From the NCBI RefSeq assembly GCF_002160865.1, contig NZ_NFLJ01000006.1, positions 27,278 to 91,277 on the forward strand: a stretch of 64,000 nt of DNA, given 5' to 3'. The notes under the pieces are model-generated. The model had not been told where the DNA came from. It saw only the letters and a list, made by a program, of their open reading frames with translations, and searched no databases. Source of the DNA: Massiliimicrobium timonense (GTDB taxonomy: Bacteria > Bacillota_I > Bacilli_A > Erysipelotrichales > Coprobacillaceae). Position numbers and translations under genes: made by a program. Positions within the stretch are counted from its first letter, which is position 1; every line of letters begins with the position of its first letter. Of the stretch, positions 37,244-45,545 are shown piece after piece.

Positions 37244-38614
37244 ATGGCTAGAGAATATCCCCATGATCTTGTGGCTGAAAGATCGTTATTAGGTTCTATG
37301 TTAATATCAAGTGATATATGTCAAAATATTTTATCTCTAGCTTCAAAGGATGATTTTTATTTGGATAGTCATCGTATTATTTTTGAGGCTATGCAAAACA
37401 TTTATAATGAAAATAAGCCGGTTGATGTAACGACAGTCACGTCTTATCTGATAGATAAAAAATTATTGGATAAAACAGGTGGAGTGGAATACTTACTGGA
37501 ATTAAGTGAATCAGTTCCAACTACGGCTCATAGTGAACATTATTTGAGAACACTAAATGAAAAATCTTTATTGAGAAGACTGATTAAAGAGTCAACACAA
37601 ATCATTGAAAGAGCCTATGATGATGTAGGCAATATTAATGATTTTATTGGAGAAGTTGAAAAAGATTTTTTAAATGTCACAAGAGATCGTAATGCTGGAG
37701 AATTTCAAAATGTAAAATCTGTGATTCAAAAAGTGACTGATCGTTTGGTGATGTTACAAAAAGCAGATGGAAAAATATCTGGTGTTAAAACTGGATATTA
37801 TGATTTGGATAAATTGACATCGGGTTTTCAAAAAGGTGACTTAATTATCTTGGCTGCCCGTCCATCCGTTGGAAAAACAGCTTTTGCTTTAAATGTGGCT
37901 TATAATGTATCTTATAAATCAGATGAAGCAGTGGCTATCTTTTCATTGGAAATGCCTGCTGAACAGTTAATTCAGCGTATTATTTGTTCTGCCGGAAGCT
38001 TAAAGGCTGAATCTTTGCGTTCAGGTTCTATTTTAAAAGAAAGTAGTGAAAGATATTATGCAGCGGCAGATAAGGTATCGAAATGTAACCTATATATTGA
38101 TGATACACCCGGTATTCGTGTTGGAGAAATTGCTGCCAAATGTCGTCGTTTAAAAAGAGAACAGGGCTTAAAGATGATTGTCATTGACTATTTGCAGTTG
38201 ATTTCTGGACCAGCGAATAGTCGTGAATCTAGACAACAGGAAGTTTCTGATATTTCAAGACAGTTAAAAATGATTGCCAGAGAGCTGGAAGTTCCAGTAT
38301 TGGCTTTAAGTCAGTTATCACGTTCAGTTGAAAAACGTGATAATAAAAGACCGGTTTTATCAGACTTAAGAGAATCTGGAGCTATTGAACAGGATGCTGA
38401 TATTGTTTCTTTTATTCATCGTGAAGATTATCAAGATCCAAAGAAAGAAGCAGAAACACAAGGAGCAACAGATATTATTATTGCAAAACATCGTAATGGG
38501 GCTTTGGCTGATATACGTCTTGTTTTCTTAAAACAATTTAGTAAGTTTGCCAATCCAGCAAGATCAGATCAGCAAATTAATCCATTAGAAGGTGTTAAAG
38601 ATTTAAGAACATAA
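37244..38614 (+). CDS. dnaB: Replicative DNA helicase DnaB (DnaC in Bacillus)
   Basis: 456 residues, full length, no intein. The N-terminal helical domain (about 1-150, PHDLVAERSLLGSMLIS) is followed by a RecA-type motor: AARPSVGKTAFALN (Walker A), FSLEMPAEQLIQRI, MIVIDYLQLI (Walker B) and LSQLSRSVEKRDNKRPVLSD. It unwinds DNA at replication forks. Last gene of the yybS-gdpP-rplI operon, closed by the terminator at 38630. Confidence 0.96.
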   Translation: MAREYPHDLVAERSLLGSMLISSDICQNILSLASKDDFYLDSHRIIFEAMQNIYNENKPVDVTTVTSYLIDKKLLDKTGGVEYLLELSESVPTTAHSEHYLRTLNEKSLLRRLIKESTQIIERAYDDVGNINDFIGEVEKDFLNVTRDRNAGEFQNVKSVIQKVTDRLVMLQKADGKISGVKTGYYDLDKLTSGFQKGDLIILAARPSVGKTAFALNVAYNVSYKSDEAVAIFSLEMPAEQLIQRIICSAGSLKAESLRSGSILKESSERYYAAADKVSKCNLYIDDTPGIRVGEIAAKCRRLKREQGLKMIVIDYLQLISGPANSRESRQQEVSDISRQLKMIARELEVPVLALSQLSRSVEKRDNKRPVLSDLRESGAIEQDADIVSFIHREDYQDPKKEAETQGATDIIIAKHRNGALADIRLVFLKQFSKFANPARSDQQINPLEGVKDLRT

Positions 38615-38629
38615 ATATTTGACAAAATG

Positions 38630-38652
38630 AAGGAGTTTTGACTCCTTTTATT
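38630..38652 (+). terminator. Terminator of the gdpP-rplI-dnaB operon
   Basis: AAGGAGT (38630-38636), loop TTTG, ACTCCTT (38641-38647), then TTATTT. Confidence 0.8.
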
Positions 38653-38682
38653 TAAAAATGATTTTATAAAGGAGGAACGCTT

Positions 38683-39237
38683 ATGATTTTCACAACCAAA
38701 AGGTTAATTCTTAGACCGTGGGAAGAAAGTGATGCGCAAAGTCTTTTTCGATATGCCAGTGATCCTGATGTTGGACCGATTGCAGGATGGCCACCCCATC
38801 AAAGTGTGGAACAAAGTTTAGATGTGATACGTCATGTTTTTAATGGTGATGAATGTTATGCGATTTGCAAAAGGAATATTCATGAAGCTATTGGGGCTAT
38901 AGAACTAAAACTCAATGGGCATACAGATATGACTGAACGTGATGATGAATGTGAGCTTGGATACTGGCTGGCCAAACCCTATTGGGGAAGAGGCTATATG
39001 CCTGAAGCTGGTAGAGAATTGATTCGACATGCCTTTGAAGATTTAGATATGAAGACTATCTGGTGTGGGTATTATGATGGAAATACGAAATCTTTAAGAG
39101 TACAAGAAAAGCTAGGATTTATTTATCATCATAGTTGTGATGAAGTGCCTGTGCCTTTGTTGAATGAAGTAAGAATTGGTCATACAAATTATATGACAAA
39201 AGAATCTTGGGAAAAGATGAAAGAAGGGAATTCATAA
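38683..39237 (+). CDS. GNAT-family N-acetyltransferase (RimJ/RimL type)
   Basis: 184 residues. TKRLILRPWEESDAQSLFRY is the N-terminal signature of the RimJ/RimL-like group, and LGYWLAKPYWGRGYMPEAGR is the acetyl-CoA binding motif A. NTKSLRVQEKLGF completes the fold. Target unknown, often protein N-termini or small amines. It overlaps the next small gene by one base, so both are expressed together. Confidence 0.88.
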   Translation: MIFTTKRLILRPWEESDAQSLFRYASDPDVGPIAGWPPHQSVEQSLDVIRHVFNGDECYAICKRNIHEAIGAIELKLNGHTDMTERDDECELGYWLAKPYWGRGYMPEAGRELIRHAFEDLDMKTIWCGYYDGNTKSLRVQEKLGFIYHHSCDEVPVPLLNEVRIGHTNYMTKESWEKMKEGNS

Positions 39238-39518
39238 TGTTATTTCCTTTTGAAGATGCACCCAATACAGCAACGCTGATCTGTTGTCATATTCTTGATC
39301 AAAATGCTTCCATTTTATATGTTTTTCATGATGAAGATGATGGAATGTGGCAATTTTTATGTGATCAACAACATAGTAGTAATGAGGCAAGGTTAGTTTC
39401 TCTTGAATATGTATTCCATTTAGATCCTTCCATTGCAGCTTTAAAAGATATGCCCTGTGGCTATTATGCACAAAGAAAGTCAAAATACGAGAATTGGATC
39501 ATAAGTAAAAAATCATGA
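39237..39518 (+). CDS. Small conserved protein coupled to the acetyltransferase
   Basis: 93 residues from ATG 39237, overlapping the GNAT stop (TAATG) with AAGAAGGG upstream. It has no membrane segment and no signal peptide. ILYVFHDEDDGMWQFLC, SSNEARLVSLEYVFHLDPSI and MPCGYYAQR form a pattern I have seen in small uncharacterised bacterial proteins, but I cannot name a function. Coupling to the GNAT gene suggests a shared role. Confidence 0.65.
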   Translation: MLFPFEDAPNTATLICCHILDQNASILYVFHDEDDGMWQFLCDQQHSSNEARLVSLEYVFHLDPSIAALKDMPCGYYAQRKSKYENWIISKKS

Positions 39519-39535
39519 TATGAAAGACAAAATAA

Positions 39536-39559
39536 AAACACACCTGCGGGTGTGTTTTC
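39536..39559. terminator. Bidirectional terminator between convergent genes
   Basis: AAAACACACC (39536-39545) and GGTGTGTTTT (39550-39559) are perfect inverted repeats around TGCG, giving T-runs on both strands. Confidence 0.9.
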
Positions 39560-39569
39560 AATATATCAT

Positions 39570-40307
39570 TTATCCTTCAAATGTAGGACGGATAACTAAA
39601 TCAGAAACATCAACACCATCTGGTTGAGAAATCGCATATAGGACAGCATTCGCAATTGTTTCTGGTTGAAGTCCAAATTGTTCATAAAATCCTTCGACCA
39701 TCTTCTTATGATCATTTTCAACGACATGATTTAATAATTCTGTCTTGATAGCTCCAGGATAAATTGTTGTTGTACGAATATTTTTACCTTCCTGATTTGT
39801 TTCACTGTTAAAAGATTGTAACATCACTTTGACAAAATGCTTTGTTCCACAATAGACTGCATTTCCTGGAACCAATGTCGTTCCTGCTCTTGATGAGGTA
39901 ATAATGATATGTCCAGAATTTTGCTGATAGAATTCTGGAATAATAGCGTACATGGAATTGAGGACACCTTTGATGTTGATATCAACCATATCCATCCATC
40001 CTTTGAGATCTAATTCAGACATATTTCCAGCTGGCATAATACCTGCATTTGCAAATAAGACATCGACCTTTCCAAATTTTTCTTTAGCTAATTTTACAAT
40101 AGCTTTCATATCTACTATATTTGTTACATCCGATTTTAAATAAATAGCACTATCACCTAATTCATTAGCTAATTTTTCTAAACGTTCTTCTCTTCTGCCA
40201 CTTAATACAACTTTAGCGCCATGCTTTGCTAAAACTCTAGCTGTGGCTTCACCAATACCAGAAGTGGCTCCTGTAATGATAATGACTTTGTTTTCTACAT
40301 TTTCCAT
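39570..40307 (-). CDS. SDR-family oxidoreductase
   Basis: 245 residues, classic SDR. IITGATSGIGEATARVLAKH is the TGxxxGIG cofactor loop, LFANAGIMPAG the NAG motif, ITSSRAG the serine, and YCGTKHFVKVM the YxxxK. TTIYPGAIKTEL follows. It resembles the YdfG-type 3-hydroxy acid dehydrogenase group. It diverges from a LysR gene, which likely controls it via the inverted repeats at 40372-40412. Ribosome site AGGGGG. Confidence 0.9.
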   Translation of the reverse strand: MENVENKVIIITGATSGIGEATARVLAKHGAKVVLSGRREERLEKLANELGDSAIYLKSDVTNIVDMKAIVKLAKEKFGKVDVLFANAGIMPAGNMSELDLKGWMDMVDINIKGVLNSMYAIIPEFYQQNSGHIIITSSRAGTTLVPGNAVYCGTKHFVKVMLQSFNSETNQEGKNIRTTTIYPGAIKTELLNHVVENDHKKMVEGFYEQFGLQPETIANAVLYAISQPDGVDVSDLVIRPTFEG

Positions 40308-40371
40308 TTGATTTTCCCCCTTTTGACAACATCATTTTATCAAAGAGATTAATAAAAAAATAATTGTTAGA

Positions 40372-40412
40372 AATCATAGATATATGATTATAAATCATAG
40401 TATAATATGATT
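40372..40412. promoter_or_regulatory. Paired inverted repeats between divergent SDR and LysR genes
   Basis: AATCATAGATATATGATT (40372-40389) and AATCATAGTATAATATGATT (40393-40412) are adjacent dyads with the same AATCATA/TATGATT arms. The second contains TATAAT (40401-40406), a -10 for the LysR gene, so binding would repress it. Likely LysR sites. Confidence 0.55.
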
Positions 40413-40437
40413 ACAAGGCATAAGGAGAAGATGTTAT

Positions 40438-41325
40438 ATGGAATTAAGACAATTACAGTACGTTATCAAAATAGCAGAATGTGGCACAATGCTCAAAGCG
40501 GCTCAAGAGTTGTATATATCACAATCGGGTTTAACACGTTCTTTAAAAACATTAGAAAAAGAACTTGGTATGGAATTATTTGATCGTATCAACAATCGAC
40601 TCATATTAAACGAATATGGAAAAACAGTTGTGGAAGAAGGAAAAGATATACTCAATCATGTTGATAAGCTACAGGAGAAAGTCAAGAATCAATATAATCG
40701 CAATATGAATATGTTCATTGGTTCTTGTGCCCCGGCACCATTATGGGCTTTGAGATATACGATGAAACGTCAATACCCTGATATGTCTTTTGGATATGAA
40801 ACAAAGGCTGACGCTGAAGAATTGATTCAAGGCTTCAATGAACATGATTATTCAGCTATTATTTTAGACTATCCAATAAATAAAGAAGATGTTGTTTGTT
40901 TTCAAATATGCCAGGAAGTTTTAAACATTTCAACAACATCCCATCACCCCTTAGCAAATAAAAAAACCATAACTTTTGAAGAATTAAACGGTGAAAATTT
41001 TTTGGAATATAATAATACAGGTTATTGGCATGAAGTGTGTGTAGACAATATGCCTGATTCACATTTTATTGTACAGGATGATTTGGAATTGTATGGGATT
41101 CTTCAAAGACAATCTTCTTTGTTGACTTTTAGAACAAGTTTGACAATACCAAGATTTCATCTCTATGAAGATAGAGTTTATATTCCTATTACGAATCCAG
41201 AAGCTACACTGACTTTCTATTTGATATGTCATCAAAATCATTTTGATAAAATTAAAAAGGTACAAGCGCATATCAATGAAGTAGACTGGATACATTATCG
41301 TAATGAAGATTTTGAAATTATATAA
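40438..41325 (+). CDS. LysR-family transcriptional regulator
   Basis: 295 residues: an N-terminal HTH (GTMLKAAQELYISQSGLTRS) and effector domain (about 90-290) with NMFIGSCAPAPLWALRY at its start. Divergent from the SDR gene, with two dyads in the gap. It probably regulates the SDR and itself. Effector unknown. AAGGAG lies upstream. Confidence 0.88.
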   Translation: MELRQLQYVIKIAECGTMLKAAQELYISQSGLTRSLKTLEKELGMELFDRINNRLILNEYGKTVVEEGKDILNHVDKLQEKVKNQYNRNMNMFIGSCAPAPLWALRYTMKRQYPDMSFGYETKADAEELIQGFNEHDYSAIILDYPINKEDVVCFQICQEVLNISTTSHHPLANKKTITFEELNGENFLEYNNTGYWHEVCVDNMPDSHFIVQDDLELYGILQRQSSLLTFRTSLTIPRFHLYEDRVYIPITNPEATLTFYLICHQNHFDKIKKVQAHINEVDWIHYRNEDFEII

Positions 41326-41346
41326 AAACACAAGGAAAGTTATATT

Positions 41347-41724
41347 ATGATTGTCTTTTGGATTATAGGAATTTTATTTTTCGTTGTAGGGCTTTTATGT
41401 TGTGTACCTGAATATGTGAGATTATTAAGGTATCATGGTCGTGTCATAGGAACAATAACAAAAATAGAGGATAATGGACAAAATGCCATAGCTATATTTG
41501 AGTATGATGTGGATGGACATCACTATACACAAAAAACGCAATGGACATCAAATGGTGTGTTTATTGTTGGAAAAACATGTGATGTCATCTATAATCAGAA
41601 AAAACCTCATCTTTCATATATCAAGAAGAGTGGACAATGGATACGTTGTCTTGTAGGGACATTATTTGTAATTGTGGGAGTGATTGTGCTTTGTTTAGGT
41701 TTCTTTTTTCAAAGCATATTATAG
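41347..41724 (+). CDS. DUF3592-type small membrane protein
   Basis: 125 residues: a membrane helix (about 2-22), a beta-rich soluble domain (GRVIGTITKIEDNG, IAIFEYDVDGHHYTQ, VGKTCDVIYNQKKP) and a second helix (about 98-120). This helix-domain-helix layout is DUF3592, function unknown. It follows the LysR gene by 21 bases and may be co-transcribed. Confidence 0.75.
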   Translation: MIVFWIIGILFFVVGLLCCVPEYVRLLRYHGRVIGTITKIEDNGQNAIAIFEYDVDGHHYTQKTQWTSNGVFIVGKTCDVIYNQKKPHLSYIKKSGQWIRCLVGTLFVIVGVIVLCLGFFFQSIL

Positions 41725-41746
41725 ATAAAAGATAAGGGGGAATATC

Positions 41747-42262
41747 ATGATTTTAGAAACAGAACGTTTGTTTTTAAGAGAATGAGAACAAAGTGATTTT
41801 GATGATTTAGCTCAAATATTACAGAATCCACATGTGATGTATGCTTATGAACATGATTTTTCAAAAGAAGATGTTCAGACATGGCTAGATCGTCAAAGAA
41901 AAAGATATAAGGAATATGGTTTTGGATTATGGGCCATGATTTTAAAAGAGACAAATGAAATGATTGGTCAGGCAGGGCTGACAATGCAGCTTTATCAGAA
42001 TACCCAGATATTGGAAGTGGGTTATCTGTTAAAAGAGGAGTTCTGGCATCATGGATATGCCAAAGAAATTGCATTAAGCTGTCAAAAATATGCTTTTGAA
42101 AATTTACAGGCAGATCAGTTATATGCCATCATTAAAGCTGATAATATTTCATCTATCAAGGTGGCAGAGAGTCTTGGTATGAAAAAGGTAGATGAGTTTA
42201 TGACAGGATATTATAACGGAGAGACACTTCATTATTTATATACAATTGAACGTACAAAATAA
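41747..42262 (+). pseudogene. GNAT acetyltransferase with an in-frame TGA
   Basis: Start ATG 41747 has a strong AAGGGGG site. The frame reads MILETERLFLRE, then TGA at 41783-41785, then EQSDFDDLAQILQ and on to a normal GNAT: LEVGYLLKEEFWHHGYAKEI (motif A) and NISSIKVAESLGMKKV. The stop sits where this family has tryptophan (REW or RPW, as in the gene at 38683), so a single TGG-to-TGA change explains it. Since TGG and TGA have normal meanings elsewhere here, recoding is unlikely. An internal start at 41834 lacks a ribosome site. Confidence 0.85.
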
Positions 42263-42270
42263 AATCAATA

Positions 42271-42308
42271 AAAAAATGATAGACATCAAAAGATGAATAT
42301 CATTTTTT
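42271..42308. terminator. Bidirectional terminator between convergent genes
   Basis: AAAAAATGATA (42271-42281) and TATCATTTTTT (42298-42308) are perfect inverted repeats. It overlaps the last bases of the minus-strand zinc-ribbon gene. Confidence 0.8.
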
Positions 42309-42693
42309 ATGTGCGTTTATCAAATTGTTGATGGCATGTAGGACAGGTAATAGTAATATTTCCTTTACCTTTAGGAACTCTTAAATACTGATGGCAATGG
42401 GGGCATTTTAAATATTTATGTGTTTTACGATATTTCCATTTGTTTTTTTGACGATTAAAGAATTTTCTAATCCCAGTTGTTTTTGATAAGAACCATTCAT
42501 TTTCTGCCTGTCGTTTATAGATTTGTTTAGAGAACATTCTAAAAAGACTATAAATAATCAAAGCATAGCATAAAAATCCAACATAAGGAACAAATAAGGA
42601 AATAACAAACAAAATAATATAACTGATAAACAAAAAGTTACCCAATTGATCGACACCATATCTACCATACATAAAATTTCTTAACCAATTCAT
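42307..42693 (-). CDS. Membrane protein with C-terminal zinc ribbon
   Basis: 128 residues from ATG 42693 (CAGGTG upstream; GTG 42702 overlaps that site). Two membrane helices (about 20-60), a basic linker (FFNRQKNKWKYRKTHKY) and a zinc ribbon with CPHCHQYLRVP and CPTCHQQF. The CxxC pairs are complete. Such ribbons with membrane anchors are common and of unknown role. Confidence 0.75.
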   Translation of the reverse strand: MNWLRNFMYGRYGVDQLGNFLFISYIILFVISLFVPYVGFLCYALIIYSLFRMFSKQIYKRQAENEWFLSKTTGIRKFFNRQKNKWKYRKTHKYLKCPHCHQYLRVPKGKGNITITCPTCHQQFDKRT

Positions 42694-42818
42694 TTTTATC
42701 ACCTGTGCTTTATTATAAAGATGAATTATGAATGAAATATGTACTTCTATAATTTTATAAATGATGTATAAATTTGTAGATATTTATAGTATAATAATTA
42801 TTCGTGGAGGTTGAAATT

Positions 42819-43409
42819 ATGTATAATCAATATCGTGAAGGTTGGCTGGAAGTCATCTGTGGATGTATGTTTGCTGGAAAAACAGAAGAACTGATTCGTC
42901 GTATTAATGTTCTTTCTTATGCTAAAAAAAATATCATTGTTTTTAAACCGGCTATTGATAATCGTTATTCGGAAAAAGAAATTGTTTCTCATGCTGGGAC
43001 GAAAGTTCCTTGTATTGTGGTGAAAGATTCAAAGGAAATTTTAAAATATGTCAAACCCGATACAGAAGTGATTGCCGTTGATGAAGTCCAGTTTTTTGAT
43101 AGAGATATTGTTGATGTATGTGAATATCTGGCAGATAAAGGATTACGTGTGATGGTGGCTGGATTGGATAAAGACTTTAGAGGTGAACCTTTTGGTGTTT
43201 TACCTGAATTGTTGACACGTGCTGAATTTGTAACAAAATTAACAGCTGTTTGTGCAAAATGTGGTGCTCCAGCAACACGTACGCAAAGACTTGTTGATGG
43301 ACATCCTGCATCATTTGAAGATCCAATTGTTCTAGTAGGGGCAGTTGATCATTATGAACCACGTTGTCGTCATTGTCATGAAATTTTAAATAAACCACAT
43401 AAATTTTAA
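42819..43409 (+). CDS. tdk: Thymidine kinase
   Basis: 196 residues from ATG 42819, 8 bases after [20 protein letters not shown] is the P-loop, AVDEVQFFD the Walker B-like segment, and [13 protein letters not shown] plus CRHCHE the zinc-binding cysteines and histidine. Type II thymidine kinase, phosphorylating thymidine to dTMP in salvage. Single gene with a nearby TATAAT. Confidence 0.95.
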   Translation: MYNQYREGWLEVICGCMFAGKTEELIRRINVLSYAKKNIIVFKPAIDNRYSEKEIVSHAGTKVPCIVVKDSKEILKYVKPDTEVIAVDEVQFFDRDIVDVCEYLADKGLRVMVAGLDKDFRGEPFGVLPELLTRAEFVTKLTAVCAKCGAPATRTQRLVDGHPASFEDPIVLVGAVDHYEPRCRHCHEILNKPHKF

Positions 43410-43507
43410 AAGTTCATACTCAAGACATATTTCTCATATATATTAATAGTGTCGAAAGACAAATACGATAGTATTGATTCCCCTCAAATCTATCATATAT
43501 CCCTAAG

Positions 43508-43546
43508 AAAGAGATGCAACCCCAAAGCATCTCTTTCACTTTTTTG
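43508..43546 (+). terminator. Strong terminator after tdk
   Basis: AAAGAGATGC (43508-43517) pairs perfectly with GCATCTCTTT (43527-43536), then CACTTTTTT. Confidence 0.85.
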
Positions 43547-43592
43547 TATATTTTTTTGTTTGATGCATAATCATATATGAGGAGGGGTTCAT

Positions 43593-43898
43593 ATGGATTT
43601 ATGTCATCAGGAAAATATATCTCAACTATCAAATCAAGATTTATTCCAACAACATGATTATATTTGTTATTTAAGAGGAGATGGATGGCAAAAAACGCAA
43701 CATTATGTTTTTGCATACCCTTATTTATATCTTTATACTTTCCATATGTATATTATTAAAGAAATAGAAAACAGGGGTTATAGTGTTAATCCCTTATGGA
43801 AAGATTCTTGTTATAGGGGGATTCATCGAGGTTATGAAATATCTTATGCCACATTTGATGATATTGAAATACCTCAACATTTATATAAAGAAAATTAA
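43593..43898 (+). CDS. TIGR02328/pyrimidine-dimer-glycosylase-like protein
   Basis: 101 residues with GAGGAGGGG upstream. MDLCHQENISQLSNQDLFQQ, YLRGDGWQK, YVFAYPYLYLYTFHMYIIKE and NPLWKDSCYRG match the TIGR02328-type small proteins related to pyrimidine dimer DNA glycosylase (T4 endonuclease V fold). Whether it repairs DNA is not established; that is a family-level inference. Single gene. Confidence 0.7.
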   Translation: MDLCHQENISQLSNQDLFQQHDYICYLRGDGWQKTQHYVFAYPYLYLYTFHMYIIKEIENRGYSVNPLWKDSCYRGIHRGYEISYATFDDIEIPQHLYKEN

Positions 43899-43928
43899 AG
43901 AAAAATGAAATGTTCATATCTAATTCAT

Positions 43929-44027
43929 ATTGACAAAGTATATTATGGGTGTAAAGATAATAGAATTCATAAAAACTCCCTTTAAAATATGTATTCTAGA
44001 AAGAATCAGGTTTCTGATTCTTTTTTC
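43929..44027 (+). promoter_or_regulatory. Promoter closely followed by a terminator (short RNA or attenuator)
   Basis: -35 TTGACA near 43931-43936 with an AAAGAT/GATAAT-like -10 about 17 bases on. A clear terminator follows: AAGAATCAG (44001-44009), loop GTTT, CTGATTCTT (44014-44022), then TTTTC. The transcript would be only about 65 nt unless it reads through to the HAD gene at 44068. No leader peptide or known riboswitch is recognised. Confidence 0.4.
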
Positions 44028-44067
44028 TTTTTGGAAATCATGTATAATAGATAATGGTGATGATGAA

Positions 44068-44718
44068 ATGAAAAATATTTTATTTGATTTAGATGGAACT
44101 TTGACTGATCCTTTTTTAGGTATTACACACTCTGTTGCGTATAGTTTGAAATCTTTTGGTATTGAGGTGCATGATTTAGAAACATTAAAGCCTTTTATTG
44201 GACCTCCTTTAGATGTGTCTTTTCAAGAATATTATCATATGGATGAAAAACAGAGCTGGGAAGCTGTAGAAAAATATCGTGAATATTTTTCAACTAAAGG
44301 ATTATTTGAAAATAAGGTGTATGATGGAATGGAAGAATTTTTACAATCCTTATCTGATAAACATTTATATGTATGTACAAGTAAGCCTGAAGTCTTTGCT
44401 AGAAAAATTTTGGATCATTTCTCTTTGACTCCTTATTTTACAGAAATTTATGGAGCTAGTTTAGATGGAAAACTTAAAAATAAAGGAGATATTATTGCAC
44501 ATTGTTTAAAGCAAGAGCATTTAAATAATCAAGATTGTATCATGGTAGGAGATCGTCAACATGATATTGTTGGAGCACATCAAAATCATATACCATGTAT
44601 TGGAGTTTTATATGGTTATGGAAATTTAGAGGAATTTCAACAATATCATTGTGATTATATTGTTGAAGATTTAAAGGAATTAAAAGAAATCATAGAGGAA
44701 TGGGAAAATGTTAAGTAA
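44068..44718 (+). CDS. HAD-IA phosphatase (phosphoglycolate phosphatase-like)
   Basis: 216 residues from ATG 44068 (GGTGA upstream). NILFDLDGTLTDPFLGITHS is motif I, YVCTSKPEVFARKIL motif II, LKNKGDIIAHCL the motif III lysine, and MVGDRQHDIVGAHQNHIPC motif IV. It resembles Gph/PpaX-type phosphatases and could be the trehalose operon's beta-phosphoglucomutase-like partner, but FDLDGTLTDP fits a phosphatase better. It overlaps treR by 11 bases. Confidence 0.85.
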   Translation: MKNILFDLDGTLTDPFLGITHSVAYSLKSFGIEVHDLETLKPFIGPPLDVSFQEYYHMDEKQSWEAVEKYREYFSTKGLFENKVYDGMEEFLQSLSDKHLYVCTSKPEVFARKILDHFSLTPYFTEIYGASLDGKLKNKGDIIAHCLKQEHLNNQDCIMVGDRQHDIVGAHQNHIPCIGVLYGYGNLEEFQQYHCDYIVEDLKELKEIIEEWENVK

Positions 44719-45427
44719 ATATCTGCAAATTTATGAAGATTTGAAACAAAAAATTGAAAGGAAAGAAATTCCATCACATACTTTCTTACCAAGCGAAAAT
44801 GAACTGATGACACTTTACCATTCATCACGAGATACTATACGTAAATCATTATCTCTTTTACAACAAAATGGATATATTCATACATCTAAAGGGAAAGGTT
44901 CACTTGTTTTGGATCATGAAAAGATTGCTTTTCCAGTTGCCGGTTTAACAAGCTTTAAAGAACTTTCACATACTTTACCGGGAGATGTAATGACTATTGT
45001 GCATTGTTTTGAAAAGATACCTGTGACAACTTATTTGAAAAAAGAACTTTATATGCAAAAAGGTGATGTTTATCATATCGAAAGAATTAGAGATATTGAT
45101 GGGGAAAAAATTATCTTAGATATTGACTATATTAATGCTCAAGTCATACCTCATTTAACAAAAGAAATTGTTCAAGATTCTATTTATGAATATATTGAAA
45201 ATGATTTGGGATTAAAAGTTTCTTTTGCAAAAAAAGAAATTACAGTCATTCAAGCAAGTGATCAAGAAAAAGAATTATTAGATATGGATGGTTTTGATTT
45301 GCTTGTATGTGTGAAAAGTTATACTTATTTAGAAGATGCGACATTGTTTCAATATACGGAATCAAAACATCGTCCGGATAAGTTTAGATTTGTTGAATTT
45401 GCCAGAAGATCGCATATGGATTATTAG
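44708..45427 (+). CDS. treR: Trehalose operon repressor TreR (GntR family)
   Basis: 239 residues: a GntR winged HTH (about 1-70, PSENELMTLYHSSRDTIRKS) and a UTRA ligand domain (about 90-235). LNFKELS-like GLTSFKELSHTLPGDV is typical of TreR. It directly precedes treP and treC. Two GTACGTAC palindromes in the treP promoter are its probable sites; trehalose-6-phosphate is the known inducer of TreR in Bacillus. Overlaps the HAD gene. Confidence 0.88.
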   Translation: MLSKYLQIYEDLKQKIERKEIPSHTFLPSENELMTLYHSSRDTIRKSLSLLQQNGYIHTSKGKGSLVLDHEKIAFPVAGLTSFKELSHTLPGDVMTIVHCFEKIPVTTYLKKELYMQKGDVYHIERIRDIDGEKIILDIDYINAQVIPHLTKEIVQDSIYEYIENDLGLKVSFAKKEITVIQASDQEKELLDMDGFDLLVCVKSYTYLEDATLFQYTESKHRPDKFRFVEFARRSHMDY

Positions 45428-45450
45428 ACACGTCATGTGTCTATTTTTTT
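45426..45450 (+). terminator. Terminator of treR
   Basis: AGACAC pairs with GTGTCT around GTCAT, followed by ATTTTTTT. Confidence 0.75.
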
Positions 45451-45471
45451 GTGAAAAATCATATTTTCTTA

Positions 45472-45530
45472 TTGACAAAGGTGTACGTACAAGTTAAAAT
45501 GTAAGCGAAAACAAAAACATGTACGTACAA
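45472..45530 (+). promoter_or_regulatory. treP promoter with two TreR-type operators and a cre-like site
   Basis: -35 TTGACA (45472-45477) and -10 TAAAAT (45495-45500), spacer 17. TGTACGTACA at about 45482-45491 fills the spacer, and TGTACGTACA at 45520-45529 lies downstream of the start site. TGTAAGCGAAAACA (45500-45513) matches the cre consensus in all but one position, so CcpA should repress it in glucose. A textbook doubly controlled sugar promoter; note ATG 45519 lies in the second operator and is not the start. Confidence 0.75.
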
Positions 45531-45545
45531 GATAAGGAGAAAAAA

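Noticed and set aside
41783..41785. UGA read as tryptophan (code 4)
   Set aside because: Many genes use TGG for Trp and end in TGA; one site is better explained by mutation.
43420..43716. Minus-strand 98-residue frame opposite the TIGR02328-like gene
   Set aside because: Overlaps a supported plus-strand gene and its terminator, no ribosome site.
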